Program-made: the position numbers and the translations under genes
Part shown: positions 1 to 7,398 of the stretch, in pieces
Position numbering within the stretch: position 1 is the stretch's first letter
Layout: each line of letters opens with the position of its first letter
Origin: Peptococcaceae bacterium
Lineage (GTDB): Bacteria; Bacillota; Desulfotomaculia; Desulfotomaculales; Desulfocucumaceae
NCBI GenBank assembly: GCA_013336365.1
Contig: JAAXTT010000040.1
Coordinates: forward strand, 1 to 10,636
Length of the DNA stretch: 10,636 nt
Reading direction: 5' to 3'
Notes under the pieces: model-generated
Seen by the model: the letters and a program-made list of their open reading frames with translations, nothing else
Told to the model about the DNA's origin: nothing
Databases searched by the model: none

Positions 1-777
1 CACCGTAGCAATAAGCGGGTAACCTCCGACTGTTTGTCTATCCTTGAGCAGCACATAAAGTGCACCGTCCCCCGTCACCTGGATTCCTCCCAAAGGAATT
101 CCCTTGGAATATGCTGACAGAATATCCGACACCTCCAAGGAGGGTCCCTCAAGCTTACAGCCCATCCGATCACATCTGGGAGTAACCCTGAATTCAGAAT
201 TCAAAAAAACACCTAAGGTCTCCTGACTAAAAATATCTTCATCCGGACCCATCACTACTCTTGTTTTTCGCATTTGTGAAAAATCAAATCTCAAATCCTC
301 GGGAATTATTGCCATTAAGTTATTGGGGTTTTTATGGATAAAAATAGTATCCCCGGCTTTCAGTGCCCTTCCCTGATAACCTCCGATGCCTGCACCAATT
401 ATATAAGAACCCTCCAGCCCTCCTGAAAAACAGATATATGTTCTGCAACCCCGGTTGAAACCACTCAGGCGTAAAACCGCACCCTTGGGTATTTCCAGAG
501 TTTCCCACATTGGGCAAGGTTTATCGTTGATAAATGGCAGTAAATTCCCACCGGTTATACAAATTTTCTCTGCTTCAGAAAACTCCATTGCCAAGCCCGG
601 CAGGGTACACTCCAAACCGGGAGTATTAACCGGATTGCCGACTGCCACATTTGCCAGACCAAAGGAAAAAGTGTCCAGTGCTCCTGATTGAGGAACACCC
701 CGACTTTGCATGCCAAACTGCCCCATATCCTGTATAGTGGTTAAGGGTCCGCCTTCTATAATCTTAACCTTTGCCAA
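1..777 (-). CDS. pxpC: 5-oxoprolinase subunit PxpC (biotin-dependent carboxyltransferase/KipA family), 3' end outside the window
   Basis: Subunit C of the bacterial 5-oxoprolinase, which with PxpA and PxpB hydrolyses 5-oxoproline to glutamate using ATP in the cytoplasm. The 259 codons present contain the family signature near the N-terminus (GGPLTTIQDMG, residues 9-19, then GVPQSGALD), a CDRMGCKLEG block (202-211), IPLGGIQVTGDG (227-238) and TVGGYPLIATV at the edge of the window. Family members run to about 310-340 residues, so roughly 50-80 C-terminal residues lie beyond base 1. The start is TTG at 777-775, placed 8 nt after a GGAG motif that lies inside the end of pxpB; the two genes overlap by 14 nt, implying translational coupling. 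In Bacillus subtilis the homologue is KipA, partner of the KinA inhibitor KipI, but the pxpA neighbour favours the oxoprolinase role. Confidence 0.93.
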   Translation of the reverse strand, partial: MAKVKIIEGGPLTTIQDMGQFGMQSRGVPQSGALDTFSFGLANVAVGNPVNTPGLECTLPGLAMEFSEAEKICITGGNLLPFINDKPCPMWETLEIPKGAVLRLSGFNRGCRTYICFSGGLEGSYIIGAGIGGYQGRALKAGDTIFIHKNPNNLMAIIPEDLRFDFSQMRKTRVVMGPDEDIFSQETLGVFLNSEFRVTPRCDRMGCKLEGPSLEVSDILSAYSKGIPLGGIQVTGDGALYVLLKDRQTVGGYPLIATV

Positions 778-1480
778 TTAAATCACTCCAGCCATCAGGG
801 TCAATATCTGAAAATTTCACTCCCTTGGCAATCTCTTCAAAAACAACCCTGTCTCCATTTTCAAATAAAAACCTATTCTTCTCCGGTATGAAGAGTCTTA
901 CAGGTGTTCTTCCGATAATTTGCCAACCTCCGGGACTGTTCATACTGTACACCCCGGTCTGTCTTCCGGCTATACCTACCGAACCGCTTAAGACTGATAG
1001 CCTAGGCGCATCTTTTCTATCAACGGAAATCCTCGGATCAACAAAGCCCAGATAAGGGAAACCCGGCAAAAAACCCATTAAATATACATGATATACTCCG
1101 TCTTTATGGATACTGACCACCTCTTCAGGTGAGAGATTTTTATGTTGAGCAATATATTCCAGATCTGGACCATATTCATCACCATAAAAAACCGGCATCT
1201 TTATAATTCTTCCGGAAAATTCCATTGTTTTATTATATTTTTCTTTGGAAACAAGCTCACTGATCAGGCAAGAAAGTTGGAAATAATCCTGTTGCAAAGG
1301 ATTATAATACACGAGTATGCTGGCATATGAAGGAACAGTATCTATAATACCGGGCAAAGGGCTTGCAAGTATAAGTTTATTTATCTGCCTTATATAAATA
1401 TTCAGATTATAATCTACCGGCAGATTCCAGCTTATAAGCAAAGCAGAATCTCCTGCAGGCTTGATTGAAAAATTTTTCAA
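764..1480 (-). CDS. pxpB: 5-oxoprolinase subunit PxpB (KipI family)
   Basis: Subunit B of 5-oxoprolinase, thought to form the ATP-using complex with PxpC. At 238 residues it has the normal family length. Visible KipI-family blocks are GFLPGFPYLG (136-145), GSVGIAGRQTGVY (166-178) and SPGGWQIIGRT (182-192). The start is TTG at 1480-1478, 7-9 nt after AAGGATG; an ATG nearby (1490-1488) is followed immediately by a stop, so TTG is the only sensible choice. It begins 12 nt after the pxpA stop and overlaps pxpC by 14 nt, so all three are one transcriptional unit. In B. subtilis the paralogue KipI inhibits the sporulation kinase KinA; if this organism sporulates such a side role is possible, but nothing in this sequence shows it. 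Confidence 0.94.
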   Translation of the reverse strand: MKNFSIKPAGDSALLISWNLPVDYNLNIYIRQINKLILASPLPGIIDTVPSYASILVYYNPLQQDYFQLSCLISELVSKEKYNKTMEFSGRIIKMPVFYGDEYGPDLEYIAQHKNLSPEEVVSIHKDGVYHVYLMGFLPGFPYLGFVDPRISVDRKDAPRLSVLSGSVGIAGRQTGVYSMNSPGGWQIIGRTPVRLFIPEKNRFLFENGDRVVFEEIAKGVKFSDIDPDGWSDLIGKG

Positions 1481-1492
1481 AATATTACATCC

Positions 1493-2269
1493 TTATATGA
1501 TTTTATCCAGAGGTAATAAAGAAATCCCTTGCTCTAATATGGTTTTTGTTATTTTTTCAGCTAGTCCAAAAGCACCTTTTGTATCGCTGTGGATACAAAT
1601 TGTATCGGCTTTCACCTTGTAAATAAAACCCTCTAGGGTTTTTATTTCCCCCCGGATAATTTCCAATGTTCTTTCCGCTATTTTATCCGGATCAGCTATC
1701 ACAGCTCCTGTTGTTCCTCTGGGAGCCAAGCTGCCATCCCTTAAATATGCTCTGTCTGCATAGACCTCTCCGGCTACCCTGATTTCGTATTCCATGGCCA
1801 AATCATACATTGTCGAGCCAAAAGGACAAACCAAAACCACATCTATATCTATTCTTTCTAATAATCTGAATATCTCCCTTGACAATAGTTCATCTCTAGC
1901 AGCCTTATTATATAATGCACCATGAAGTTTTATATGCTTTACTACCATTCCTGAGGCTCGAGCAATCTGCTCTAATGCACCCCATTGATAAAGGAGGTAT
2001 AATCCAATTTCCTCCGGAGTTATCTCCATATCCCTGCGCCCAAAACCCATAGGGTCCGGATAGCCCGGATGAGCACCAATCTGAACCCCATTATCCTTGC
2101 AAAGCCGGACAGTCTTATCCATTCGCAACGGATCTCCGGCATGAAAGCCACAAGCAACATTTGCTGAGGTTATAATTGAGAATAGGCCTTCGTCGTCATC
2201 TTTTTCATAGCCATAAGATTCCCCGGTATCACAATTAACATCTATTGCCTTGATTTTTTTTGAACTCAA
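1493..2269 (-). CDS. pxpA: 5-oxoprolinase subunit PxpA (LamB/YcsF family)
   Basis: Subunit A of 5-oxoprolinase, a polysaccharide-deacetylase-like barrel protein of the LamB/YcsF family, cytoplasmic. The 258 residues match the usual length (about 250). Family motifs in order: DVNCDTGESYG (10-20), NVACGFHAGDP (37-47), GAHPGYPD (65-72), KLHGALYN (114-121), a GEVYADRAY segment (167-175) and ICIHSDT (224-230). The last is usually HGD in this family, so the serine is a mild departure. The start is TTG at 2269-2267 with GAGGTGG about 7 nt upstream; the alternative ATG at 2274 runs into TGA after two codons. It is the second gene of a four-gene minus-strand unit, 33 nt after the unrecognised gene at 2303-2695. 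The pathway salvages spontaneously formed pyroglutamate as glutamate. Confidence 0.95.
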   Translation of the reverse strand: MSSKKIKAIDVNCDTGESYGYEKDDDEGLFSIITSANVACGFHAGDPLRMDKTVRLCKDNGVQIGAHPGYPDPMGFGRRDMEITPEEIGLYLLYQWGALEQIARASGMVVKHIKLHGALYNKAARDELLSREIFRLLERIDIDVVLVCPFGSTMYDLAMEYEIRVAGEVYADRAYLRDGSLAPRGTTGAVIADPDKIAERTLEIIRGEIKTLEGFIYKVKADTICIHSDTKGAFGLAEKITKTILEQGISLLPLDKII

Positions 2270-2302
2270 ATCATAACCACCTCAATCTTTAGATAAAAGC
2301 TT

Positions 2303-2695
2303 CTATCTCTTTTTTCTTCTGATAGGCTCAACTTCAACCAGCAAGCTTGGCTGTTGAGTTTCAATTTCAAATTTGCTATTATAGCTTATTCCGGGACTGC
2401 TTTTCATCTTTAAGGCGTCCTGATAATTAAATCTGGCCTTATAGCAAATATACCTTAGAAGCTCATTGTTGTTGCCAAAGCTGAACTGGAATGCTCTGTG
2501 TTTTTTAAATACCCCATGATAAGAAGTTATTATCTCCAGTTCCTTTAAGGACTTGAAATCTTTAATCACATCTTCCTCATCAGAATAGACAATCCATTTG
2601 CCAGATGGCAAAATCCAGATATCATTCACTTCTTTATCAAAACCTCCAAATATAAAAAGCTGATTAAAACACTCGTTATTATTATATAATACCAA
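2303..2695 (-). CDS. Unrecognised small protein (about 110-130 residues) at the head of the pxp operon
   Basis: I do not recognise this protein. It has no signal peptide or membrane segment; the N-terminal half is acidic with aromatic residues (DIWILPSGKWIVYSDEED), the middle is KHRAFQFSF-like, and the tail ends in a basic RRKKR. The longest frame starts at TTG 2695, but no ribosome binding site precedes that codon. A GTG at 2629-2627 has GGAGG about 13 nt upstream and would give about 109 residues, so the start is uncertain. Its stop lies 33 nt before pxpA on the same strand, so it is probably co-transcribed with the oxoprolinase genes; a role in that pathway is unproven. Codon pattern and AT content resemble the neighbours, and the frame is uninterrupted, which supports a real gene. 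Confidence 0.6.
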   Translation of the reverse strand: MVLYNNNECFNQLFIFGGFDKEVNDIWILPSGKWIVYSDEEDVIKDFKSLKELEIITSYHGVFKKHRAFQFSFGNNNELLRYICYKARFNYQDALKMKSSPGISYNSKFEIETQQPSLLVEVEPIRRKKR

Positions 2696-2761
2696 TGGAC
2701 GCTTTGTTAGTTTAAATATTTCGTCTGATATATTATAAAATTATATTTGGAGCTGAGCTGA

Positions 2762-4675
2762 TTGATTGTATTACAAGCCTCAAAAATATCTAAGTTTTTT
2801 GGTGGTGAAAAAATTCTGGATAATACCAGCCTTTCTCTTCAGACAGGAGAAAAGGCCGGTTTAGTCGGATACAATGGTGCCGGGAAAACAACTCTGCTAA
2901 GGATACTTGCCGGGCAGATACCCTCTGACAGCGGAGAAATTTATAAGCCGGCAGGGATGTCCCTAGGCTATCTGTCCCAAAAAAATCAACTTGATTCAGA
3001 AACTACAGTGCTGGACGAAATGTATACTGTAAACAAAAAGCTGATTGACCAGGAATATTATCTGGGTGATCTGGAAAAAAAAATGGGTTCGCCCGAGATA
3101 GCAGAAAATAAAGCTGCGTTTCAGCAAATATCCCAAGAATATGCTGACTTACTGGAGGAATTCCGCAGTAATGGGGGCTATGAATTCCACGCCAATACCA
3201 GGGCAATCCTCTATGGTCTGGGTTTCAGTGAAGAATATTTTCAACAAAAAATAAATACCCTTAGTGGTGGACAAAAAACACGTCTGGCTCTTGGCAAGCT
3301 TTTGGCAGCTAACAATGATGTGTTGCTTTTGGATGAGCCTACAAATCATCTGGATTTAGAAACCCTAACCTGGCTTGAAAAATATCTTGCAGGCTATCCC
3401 GGTGCAGTTCTTACAGTATCCCATGACAGATATTTTTTAGATACCCTGGTCCAAAATATTTATGAAATAGACGAGAGTCAGCTTATAAAATACAACGGAA
3501 ACTATAGCAGCTTCATTCAACAGAAATTAGAAAATAATAAGCTTCAGCTTAAAAATTATAAAAGGCAGCAAAGTGAAATTCAGCGTTCTGAGGATTTTAT
3601 TCAGCGTAATATAGCCCGAGCCTCCACTACAGGAAGAGCTCAGAGTCGGAAAAAAGCTTTGGAAAAGATCGAAATACTAAAAAAACCCAGTGATTTTAAA
3701 TCTGTCAATTTTTCCTTTAACATTGAGCGATCAAGTGGTCACGAGGTATTTAAGACCTCTGATCTTGCAATAGGTTATCCGCAATTAATTTTGTCAGAAA
3801 AAATAAATATCGAAATTCACAAAGGAGACCGTGTTGCCTTAGTAGGCGCCAACGGCACAGGTAAAACAACTTTTTTAAAAACCTTGATTGGGTTGATTCA
3901 GCCACTGAACGGTCACATGACCCTGGGTACAAATGTCACTATAGGCTACTATGACCAGGAACAAACAGAACTAAAAGGGAGTATTACTGTTTTAGATCAA
4001 CTATGGAGTAAATATCCTCATTTGAATGAAAAAACAATTCGCGATATTCTTGGTAGCTTTTTGTTCTCCGGCGATGATGTGGAAAAAACTCTTGATCAGT
4101 TAAGTGGTGGTGAACGTGCAAAGCTGGCACTTTCACAAATAATTCTCAGCCTATCAAATTTTCTTGTTCTGGATGAACCCACCAACCACCTTGATGTGTA
4201 CAGCAGAGAGGTTCTTGAGGATGCCCTTCTGGACTACGACGGCACTATATTGTTTATATCCCATGATCGGTACTTTCTAAATAAGTTGTCTTCAAAAATA
4301 TTTGAATTATCTTCCCAGGGCATATTTGATTTTTCGGGAAATTATCAAAATTACCTGGATACTAAAAAATCCATTTTAAATCCGGCTAACCCAAAGGACA
4401 TCTCACCTGCCAAGGAGCTGGCACGACAGAATTACCAGCAGGAAAAGGATAATCAACGATTAAAGGAAAAGATGGGTAGAAAACTGGTAGAAATAGAAGC
4501 TGCAATTGAAGCTACTGAAAAAGAGATCTCCGTTTTAGAGGAGGAAATTTTCCTTCCTGAAATCTATCAGAATTTGGAGCTGCTTCTCACTAAAAACAAT
4601 GCCCTTGAAAATCAGAAACATATCCTTACAGATTTGTATATTTCCTGGGAGAAAATTATCGAGGAAAATTCATAA
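2762..4675 (+). CDS. ABC-F family ATPase (YdiF/Uup-like, ribosome-associated)
   Basis: A soluble protein with two ABC ATPase domains and no membrane domain, the hallmark of the ABC-F family, whose members bind the ribosomal E site and act in translation or antibiotic protection. Domain 1: Walker A GYNGAGKT (36-43), signature LSGGQ (167-171), Walker B plus DEPTNHLD (191-198). An inter-domain linker of about 80 residues (245-325), rich in K/R/Q, corresponds to the P-site tRNA interaction motif. Domain 2: GANGTGKT (362-369), LSGGE (447-451), DEPTNHLD (471-478). A C-terminal helical, probably coiled-coil extension runs from about 550 to 637. All ATPase motifs are intact. Length and N-terminus resemble B. 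subtilis YdiF. The start is TTG with GGAG 9 nt upstream. Divergent from the pxp operon, 66 nt apart. Not clearly a resistance subtype. Confidence 0.93.
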   Translation: MIVLQASKISKFFGGEKILDNTSLSLQTGEKAGLVGYNGAGKTTLLRILAGQIPSDSGEIYKPAGMSLGYLSQKNQLDSETTVLDEMYTVNKKLIDQEYYLGDLEKKMGSPEIAENKAAFQQISQEYADLLEEFRSNGGYEFHANTRAILYGLGFSEEYFQQKINTLSGGQKTRLALGKLLAANNDVLLLDEPTNHLDLETLTWLEKYLAGYPGAVLTVSHDRYFLDTLVQNIYEIDESQLIKYNGNYSSFIQQKLENNKLQLKNYKRQQSEIQRSEDFIQRNIARASTTGRAQSRKKALEKIEILKKPSDFKSVNFSFNIERSSGHEVFKTSDLAIGYPQLILSEKINIEIHKGDRVALVGANGTGKTTFLKTLIGLIQPLNGHMTLGTNVTIGYYDQEQTELKGSITVLDQLWSKYPHLNEKTIRDILGSFLFSGDDVEKTLDQLSGGERAKLALSQIILSLSNFLVLDEPTNHLDVYSREVLEDALLDYDGTILFISHDRYFLNKLSSKIFELSSQGIFDFSGNYQNYLDTKKSILNPANPKDISPAKELARQNYQQEKDNQRLKEKMGRKLVEIEAAIEATEKEISVLEEEIFLPEIYQNLELLLTKNNALENQKHILTDLYISWEKIIEENS

Positions 4676-4738
4676 AAATCTTTTATAATAATATATAATA
4701 ATATTCAGTTGTGATTGATGGTATTTTAATTCTATTGC

Positions 4739-4744
4739 TGGAGG
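4739..4744 (+). promoter_or_regulatory. Ribosome binding site deciding the start of the RelA/SpoT-like gene
   Basis: TGGAGG lies 8 nt before TTG 4753. The upstream in-frame GTG (4711) is preceded only by an AT-rich run. This makes the protein 14 residues shorter than the longest possible frame. Confidence 0.75.
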
Positions 4745-4752
4745 CTTATCAT

Positions 4753-5925
4753 TTGGAAATTATCAAAAATATGAAAAAAACCTACTATAAAAACATATCT
4801 AAAATCGGTCAGGCTTCCGAAGAATTAATGACTGATTTTAAAAAGTTTTTCAGCAAGAATCAGACACCTTATCGACTTCAAGTCAGAAAATACCCTCTGT
4901 ATCGTTTCGAAATCAGAATTAAGTCCTGGGAAAGCATTGAAGAAAAAATAGAACGAAAGGAGCAATACAAAAATGCTACATCCCTGGGTGACATACCAGA
5001 CATTATTGGATTTTTGATTATAGTAGAGCTGGAAGAGGATGTGGAAAATGTAATTGCCCTTTTGGAAAGAGAAAAGAAGGAGCTTATCCGTTTAACTCCA
5101 ATAGCATATTTGGAATATTTGCCCACAACTCATGAAAATGGCAAAATGAACCATCATTATGATGGAACATATATCTGGGAGGGAAATAAATTTAACTTTG
5201 AAATCCAAGTTCGCAGTGAAGTCGAAAATTTATGGTCAAATATTGAACATATGTCCTTCTACAAAAATAAGGTGAAGAGTCGTAATGACAGAATACTGAA
5301 TAGACTTAAGGAGCACTCATATAATTTATTGCATCAAGCGGATGATGTTTTAAGCATATTAAGACGGGAACGAATGAAGAATGATATCCTTGATCTAAAG
5401 GAAAAAATGATGGATGCCCTAGAGGTTCTTTTCGATGGAATAAAATTCAGAGATGTTGTGGCCATTTCCGGATATATGTATGATTGCTGGGAATTACCTT
5501 TTGAAAAAATGACTGTGGAAGATTTTGAGAACTTCTTTGCCTCTTCTGCAAAAATTACCGATGAAAAAGTTCTCCAGATACTAAGAGAATATTTGCCTGA
5601 AGAAAACAGCCAAAGGTTGCATAAATATCTAATAAATAATCTTACTATTAGCGATACCGTAATCTTAAAAATAGGTATCGCTAATAATGAGGGTTCGGAT
5701 GCTGTTGAATATCTTATCAGTGACATGGAAGAAGTCCACTGTGATTCCTGTGGACAATGGATGAATTATGATGACGCAGACTATTTTTCCGGTAAAGTGG
5801 AACCTAATGACTGTTTTTATTGCCAAGACTGTGCCCATAAAAATCTTACTTATTGTGAAAAATGCAATACTGTTTTAACTAATGAAAATACCTGCATTTT
5901 ATGTTCAAATAAAACAGCCCAATAG
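4753..5925 (+). CDS. RelA/SpoT-type nucleotidyltransferase-like protein with C-terminal double zinc-ribbon-like tail
   Basis: A 390-residue protein. Residues about 30-172 carry a divergent RelA/SpoT synthetase fold: RIKSWESI (55-62), the metal-binding-type DIIG (D83-G86), EIQVRS (E150-S155) and EHMSFYK (165-171). There is no HD hydrolase, TGS or ACT domain. Departures from ppGpp synthetases are visible: the arginine expected after DxxGx is leucine (L88) and the guanine-stacking GY of the GYxSxH loop appears as GK (130-131), with H135 retained. A helical stretch (about 172-320) leads to a tail with nine cysteines: C330/C333, C354/C357/C360, C368/C371, C381/C384, enough for two zinc sites. The start is TTG 4753 because GGAGG sits 8 nt upstream; the longer GTG start at 4711 has no binding site. 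It follows the ABC-F gene by 77 nt. Could be an alarmone synthetase, a tRNA-targeting toxSAS relative, or a catalytically altered derivative. Confidence 0.75.
   Translation: MEIIKNMKKTYYKNISKIGQASEELMTDFKKFFSKNQTPYRLQVRKYPLYRFEIRIKSWESIEEKIERKEQYKNATSLGDIPDIIGFLIIVELEEDVENVIALLEREKKELIRLTPIAYLEYLPTTHENGKMNHHYDGTYIWEGNKFNFEIQVRSEVENLWSNIEHMSFYKNKVKSRNDRILNRLKEHSYNLLHQADDVLSILRRERMKNDILDLKEKMMDALEVLFDGIKFRDVVAISGYMYDCWELPFEKMTVEDFENFFASSAKITDEKVLQILREYLPEENSQRLHKYLINNLTISDTVILKIGIANNEGSDAVEYLISDMEEVHCDSCGQWMNYDDADYFSGKVEPNDCFYCQDCAHKNLTYCEKCNTVLTNENTCILCSNKTAQ
5646..5686. repeat. Perfect 13-bp inverted repeat inside the RelA/SpoT-like gene
   Basis: The arm TATTAGCGATACC (5646-5658) is exactly complementary to GGTATCGCTAATA (5674-5686), with a 15-nt spacer. 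It lies entirely in coding sequence, between the helical linker and the cysteine-rich tail. No T-tract follows on either strand, so it does not look like an intrinsic terminator. Confidence 0.85.
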
Positions 5926-5971
5926 AAATAAAAGCTACATTATCATTTGTCAGCTATTTGGGCTGTTTTTT
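5911..5971. terminator. Bidirectional intrinsic terminator between converging genes
   Basis: Left arm AAAACAGCCCAA (5911-5922) pairs with TTGGGCTGTTTT from 5958 onward, extended by ATAG/CTAT with one bulged T; the loop is about 28 nt. A run of six T follows on the plus strand (5966-5971), and on the minus strand the mirror arm ends in TTTTATTT. The left arm covers the last codons and stop of the plus gene and the right arm lies within the last codons of hflX, so both transcripts end within a shared element. Confidence 0.8.
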
Positions 5972-7232
5972 CAGCTTTTAACAGAGCTTCAACTTTGTTT
6001 GCCCAAATTTCTTCCATCTCTACTTCAATACTTAATCCTTGATATAAATGCTCTTCCTTTATCACCTTGCCCTTGTCGTAGAGAAGCTTCAGCAGATTGC
6101 TATTGGCAAAGGAAAGAAAAAATGTTTTTCTTATTCTTCTTCGTTCAATTGTTGAAGCAATTTTCTGCAATAGACCATCAATGCCATAACCGGTAACTGC
6201 TGAAATAAAAACCCCCTTATCTCTGCTACCTGACAATTGTGGATATTCTCCCTCAAGTAGGTCAGATTTGTTATATACAGTAATTATAGGCTTATCTCCT
6301 GCTCCCAAGGATTCAAGAACCTTGATAACTGTTTTTTCCTGATTAGTTGCATTGGGGTGTGAGCTGTCAATTATATGGAGGAGCAAATCTGCTTCTTGAA
6401 GCTCCTCTAAAGTGGCTCTAAAAGCAGCAACCAAATGGTGAGGAAGATTATTGATAAAGCCGACTGTGTCAGTGATAAGAATCTTCTCATTATTTGGCAA
6501 TAGCAAGCTTCGTGTAGTTGTATCCAGTGTAGCAAAAAGCTTATCCTCGGCAAGAACCTCCGAACCGGTCAGCATATTAAGAAGGGTTGATTTTCCCGAG
6601 TTTGTATATCCCACGATAGACACCTGGGGTAGATAATCTGTTCTCCCCTCCCTAATTATTCTACGATGGCATTTTATTTCCTCAAGTGTTTTTTTTAGAT
6701 CTACAATTCTTTTTCTTATCCTTCTGCGATCCATTTCCAGCTTAGTTTCTCCCGGTCCTCTGGTTCCTATTCCACCTCCTAATCTTGACATCAGCAACCC
6801 CTGCCCGGTTAATCTGGGAAGGAGATAATTTATCTGGGCAAGCTCAACCTGAAGCTTGCCTTCCCGAGTTTTTGCACCTAGGGCAAAAATGTCAAGAATC
6901 AGCCTGGAACGATCTATAACTCTTGTTTTAGTTATCTCCTCAAGATTTCTTGTTTGGGTAGAGGACAGTTCCCGATCACATATTAAAACATCTGCTTCAG
7001 TTTCAAGACACAGCTGAGCAGCCTCCTGGGCCTTACCTTTACCTAAGAACGTAGCAGGGCTTGGTTTTTCTTTTTTCTGCATCAGTTGGCCTACAATGGT
7101 TCCGCCTGCAGTTTGGGCAAGTCTGGCCAATTCCTTCATAGATTCTATTACAGCTTCTGGATTATCCCCAGTCAGCTCTATTCCCACAAGTACTACTTTT
7201 TCAGATTTATCCAATTCCTTTGAATTATTCAT
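5943..7232 (-). CDS. hflX: GTPase HflX
   Basis: HflX is a GTPase that binds the 50S subunit and splits or rescues stalled ribosomes during stress. The 429 residues show the N-terminal HflX domain, the family glycine-rich segment GGGIGTRGPGETKLE (152-166), a helical linker, and a G domain with G1 GYTNSGKS (208-215), G2 TLDTT (235-239), G3 DTVG (255-258), G4 NKSD (321-324) and G5 SAVTG (344-348). A C-terminal domain of about 70 residues completes a normal-length protein. The start is ATG 7232 with a strong GGAGG (7240-7244) 7 nt upstream, one of only three ATG starts in the window. The gene is monocistronic as seen here: divergent from the PilZ-kinase gene (166-nt gap) and convergent with the RelA/SpoT-like gene, the stops being 17 nt apart. 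Confidence 0.97.
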   Translation of the reverse strand: MNNSKELDKSEKVVLVGIELTGDNPEAVIESMKELARLAQTAGGTIVGQLMQKKEKPSPATFLGKGKAQEAAQLCLETEADVLICDRELSSTQTRNLEEITKTRVIDRSRLILDIFALGAKTREGKLQVELAQINYLLPRLTGQGLLMSRLGGGIGTRGPGETKLEMDRRRIRKRIVDLKKTLEEIKCHRRIIREGRTDYLPQVSIVGYTNSGKSTLLNMLTGSEVLAEDKLFATLDTTTRSLLLPNNEKILITDTVGFINNLPHHLVAAFRATLEELQEADLLLHIIDSSHPNATNQEKTVIKVLESLGAGDKPIITVYNKSDLLEGEYPQLSGSRDKGVFISAVTGYGIDGLLQKIASTIERRRIRKTFFLSFANSNLLKLLYDKGKVIKEEHLYQGLSIEVEMEEIWANKVEALLKAEKTAQIADK

Positions 7233-7312
7233 AGACGCGCCTCCAATAAAATAAATGCCAATAGAATCAATTTATTATCTGATTTTATTTTATACTAATT
7301 CATAAAAGATTA

Positions 7313-7331
7313 CTTGCATTTAAATTGCAAG
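7313..7331. promoter_or_regulatory. Operator-like inverted repeat in the hflX/kinase divergent region
   Basis: CTTGCA (7313-7318) and TGCAAG (7326-7331) are exact inverted copies separated by 7 nt, a spacing typical of dimeric helix-turn-helix sites. It lies 68 nt before the kinase start and 81 nt before hflX. A weak promoter-like pair, TTGCAT (7314-7319) and GATAAG (7336-7341), with 16 nt between, overlaps it. No matching second copy was found near the flp gene, so the bound protein is unknown. The rest of the 166-nt gap is AT-rich with no other clear element. Confidence 0.4.
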
Positions 7332-7398
7332 AAGGGATAAGAGGATAATAAGAGAAATACTACCAAGTAATTTCAAGTACATTAATAAGTGAGGAACC

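Noticed and set aside
332..517. 61-codon minus-strand frame opposite to the pxpC reading frame register
   Set aside because: The same bases encode pxpC in another frame with continuous family similarity.
455..1055. Open frames on the plus strand opposite pxpC and pxpB
   Set aside because: They are antisense to clear family matches and show no motif or binding site.
764..1480. Reading PxpB/PxpC primarily as the KipI/KipA sporulation-kinase inhibitor pair
   Set aside because: pxpA is adjacent and co-directional, the arrangement of 5-oxoprolinase, and no kinA-like gene is present in the window.
4675..4710. TATAAT copies between the ABC-F and RelA/SpoT-like genes as a promoter
   Set aside because: The tract is a simple AT repeat and no TTGACA-like box lies 16-18 nt upstream of any copy, so it is not reported as a promoter.
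4711..4752. Longer N-terminus for the RelA/SpoT-like protein from GTG 4711
   Set aside because: No binding site precedes GTG, whereas GGAGG is well placed for TTG 4753; the extra 14 residues contain that binding site.
5334..5726. 130-codon open frame on the minus strand
   Set aside because: Lies wholly antisense to the RelA/SpoT-like gene, has no binding site and reads as low-complexity S/I/F-rich sequence.
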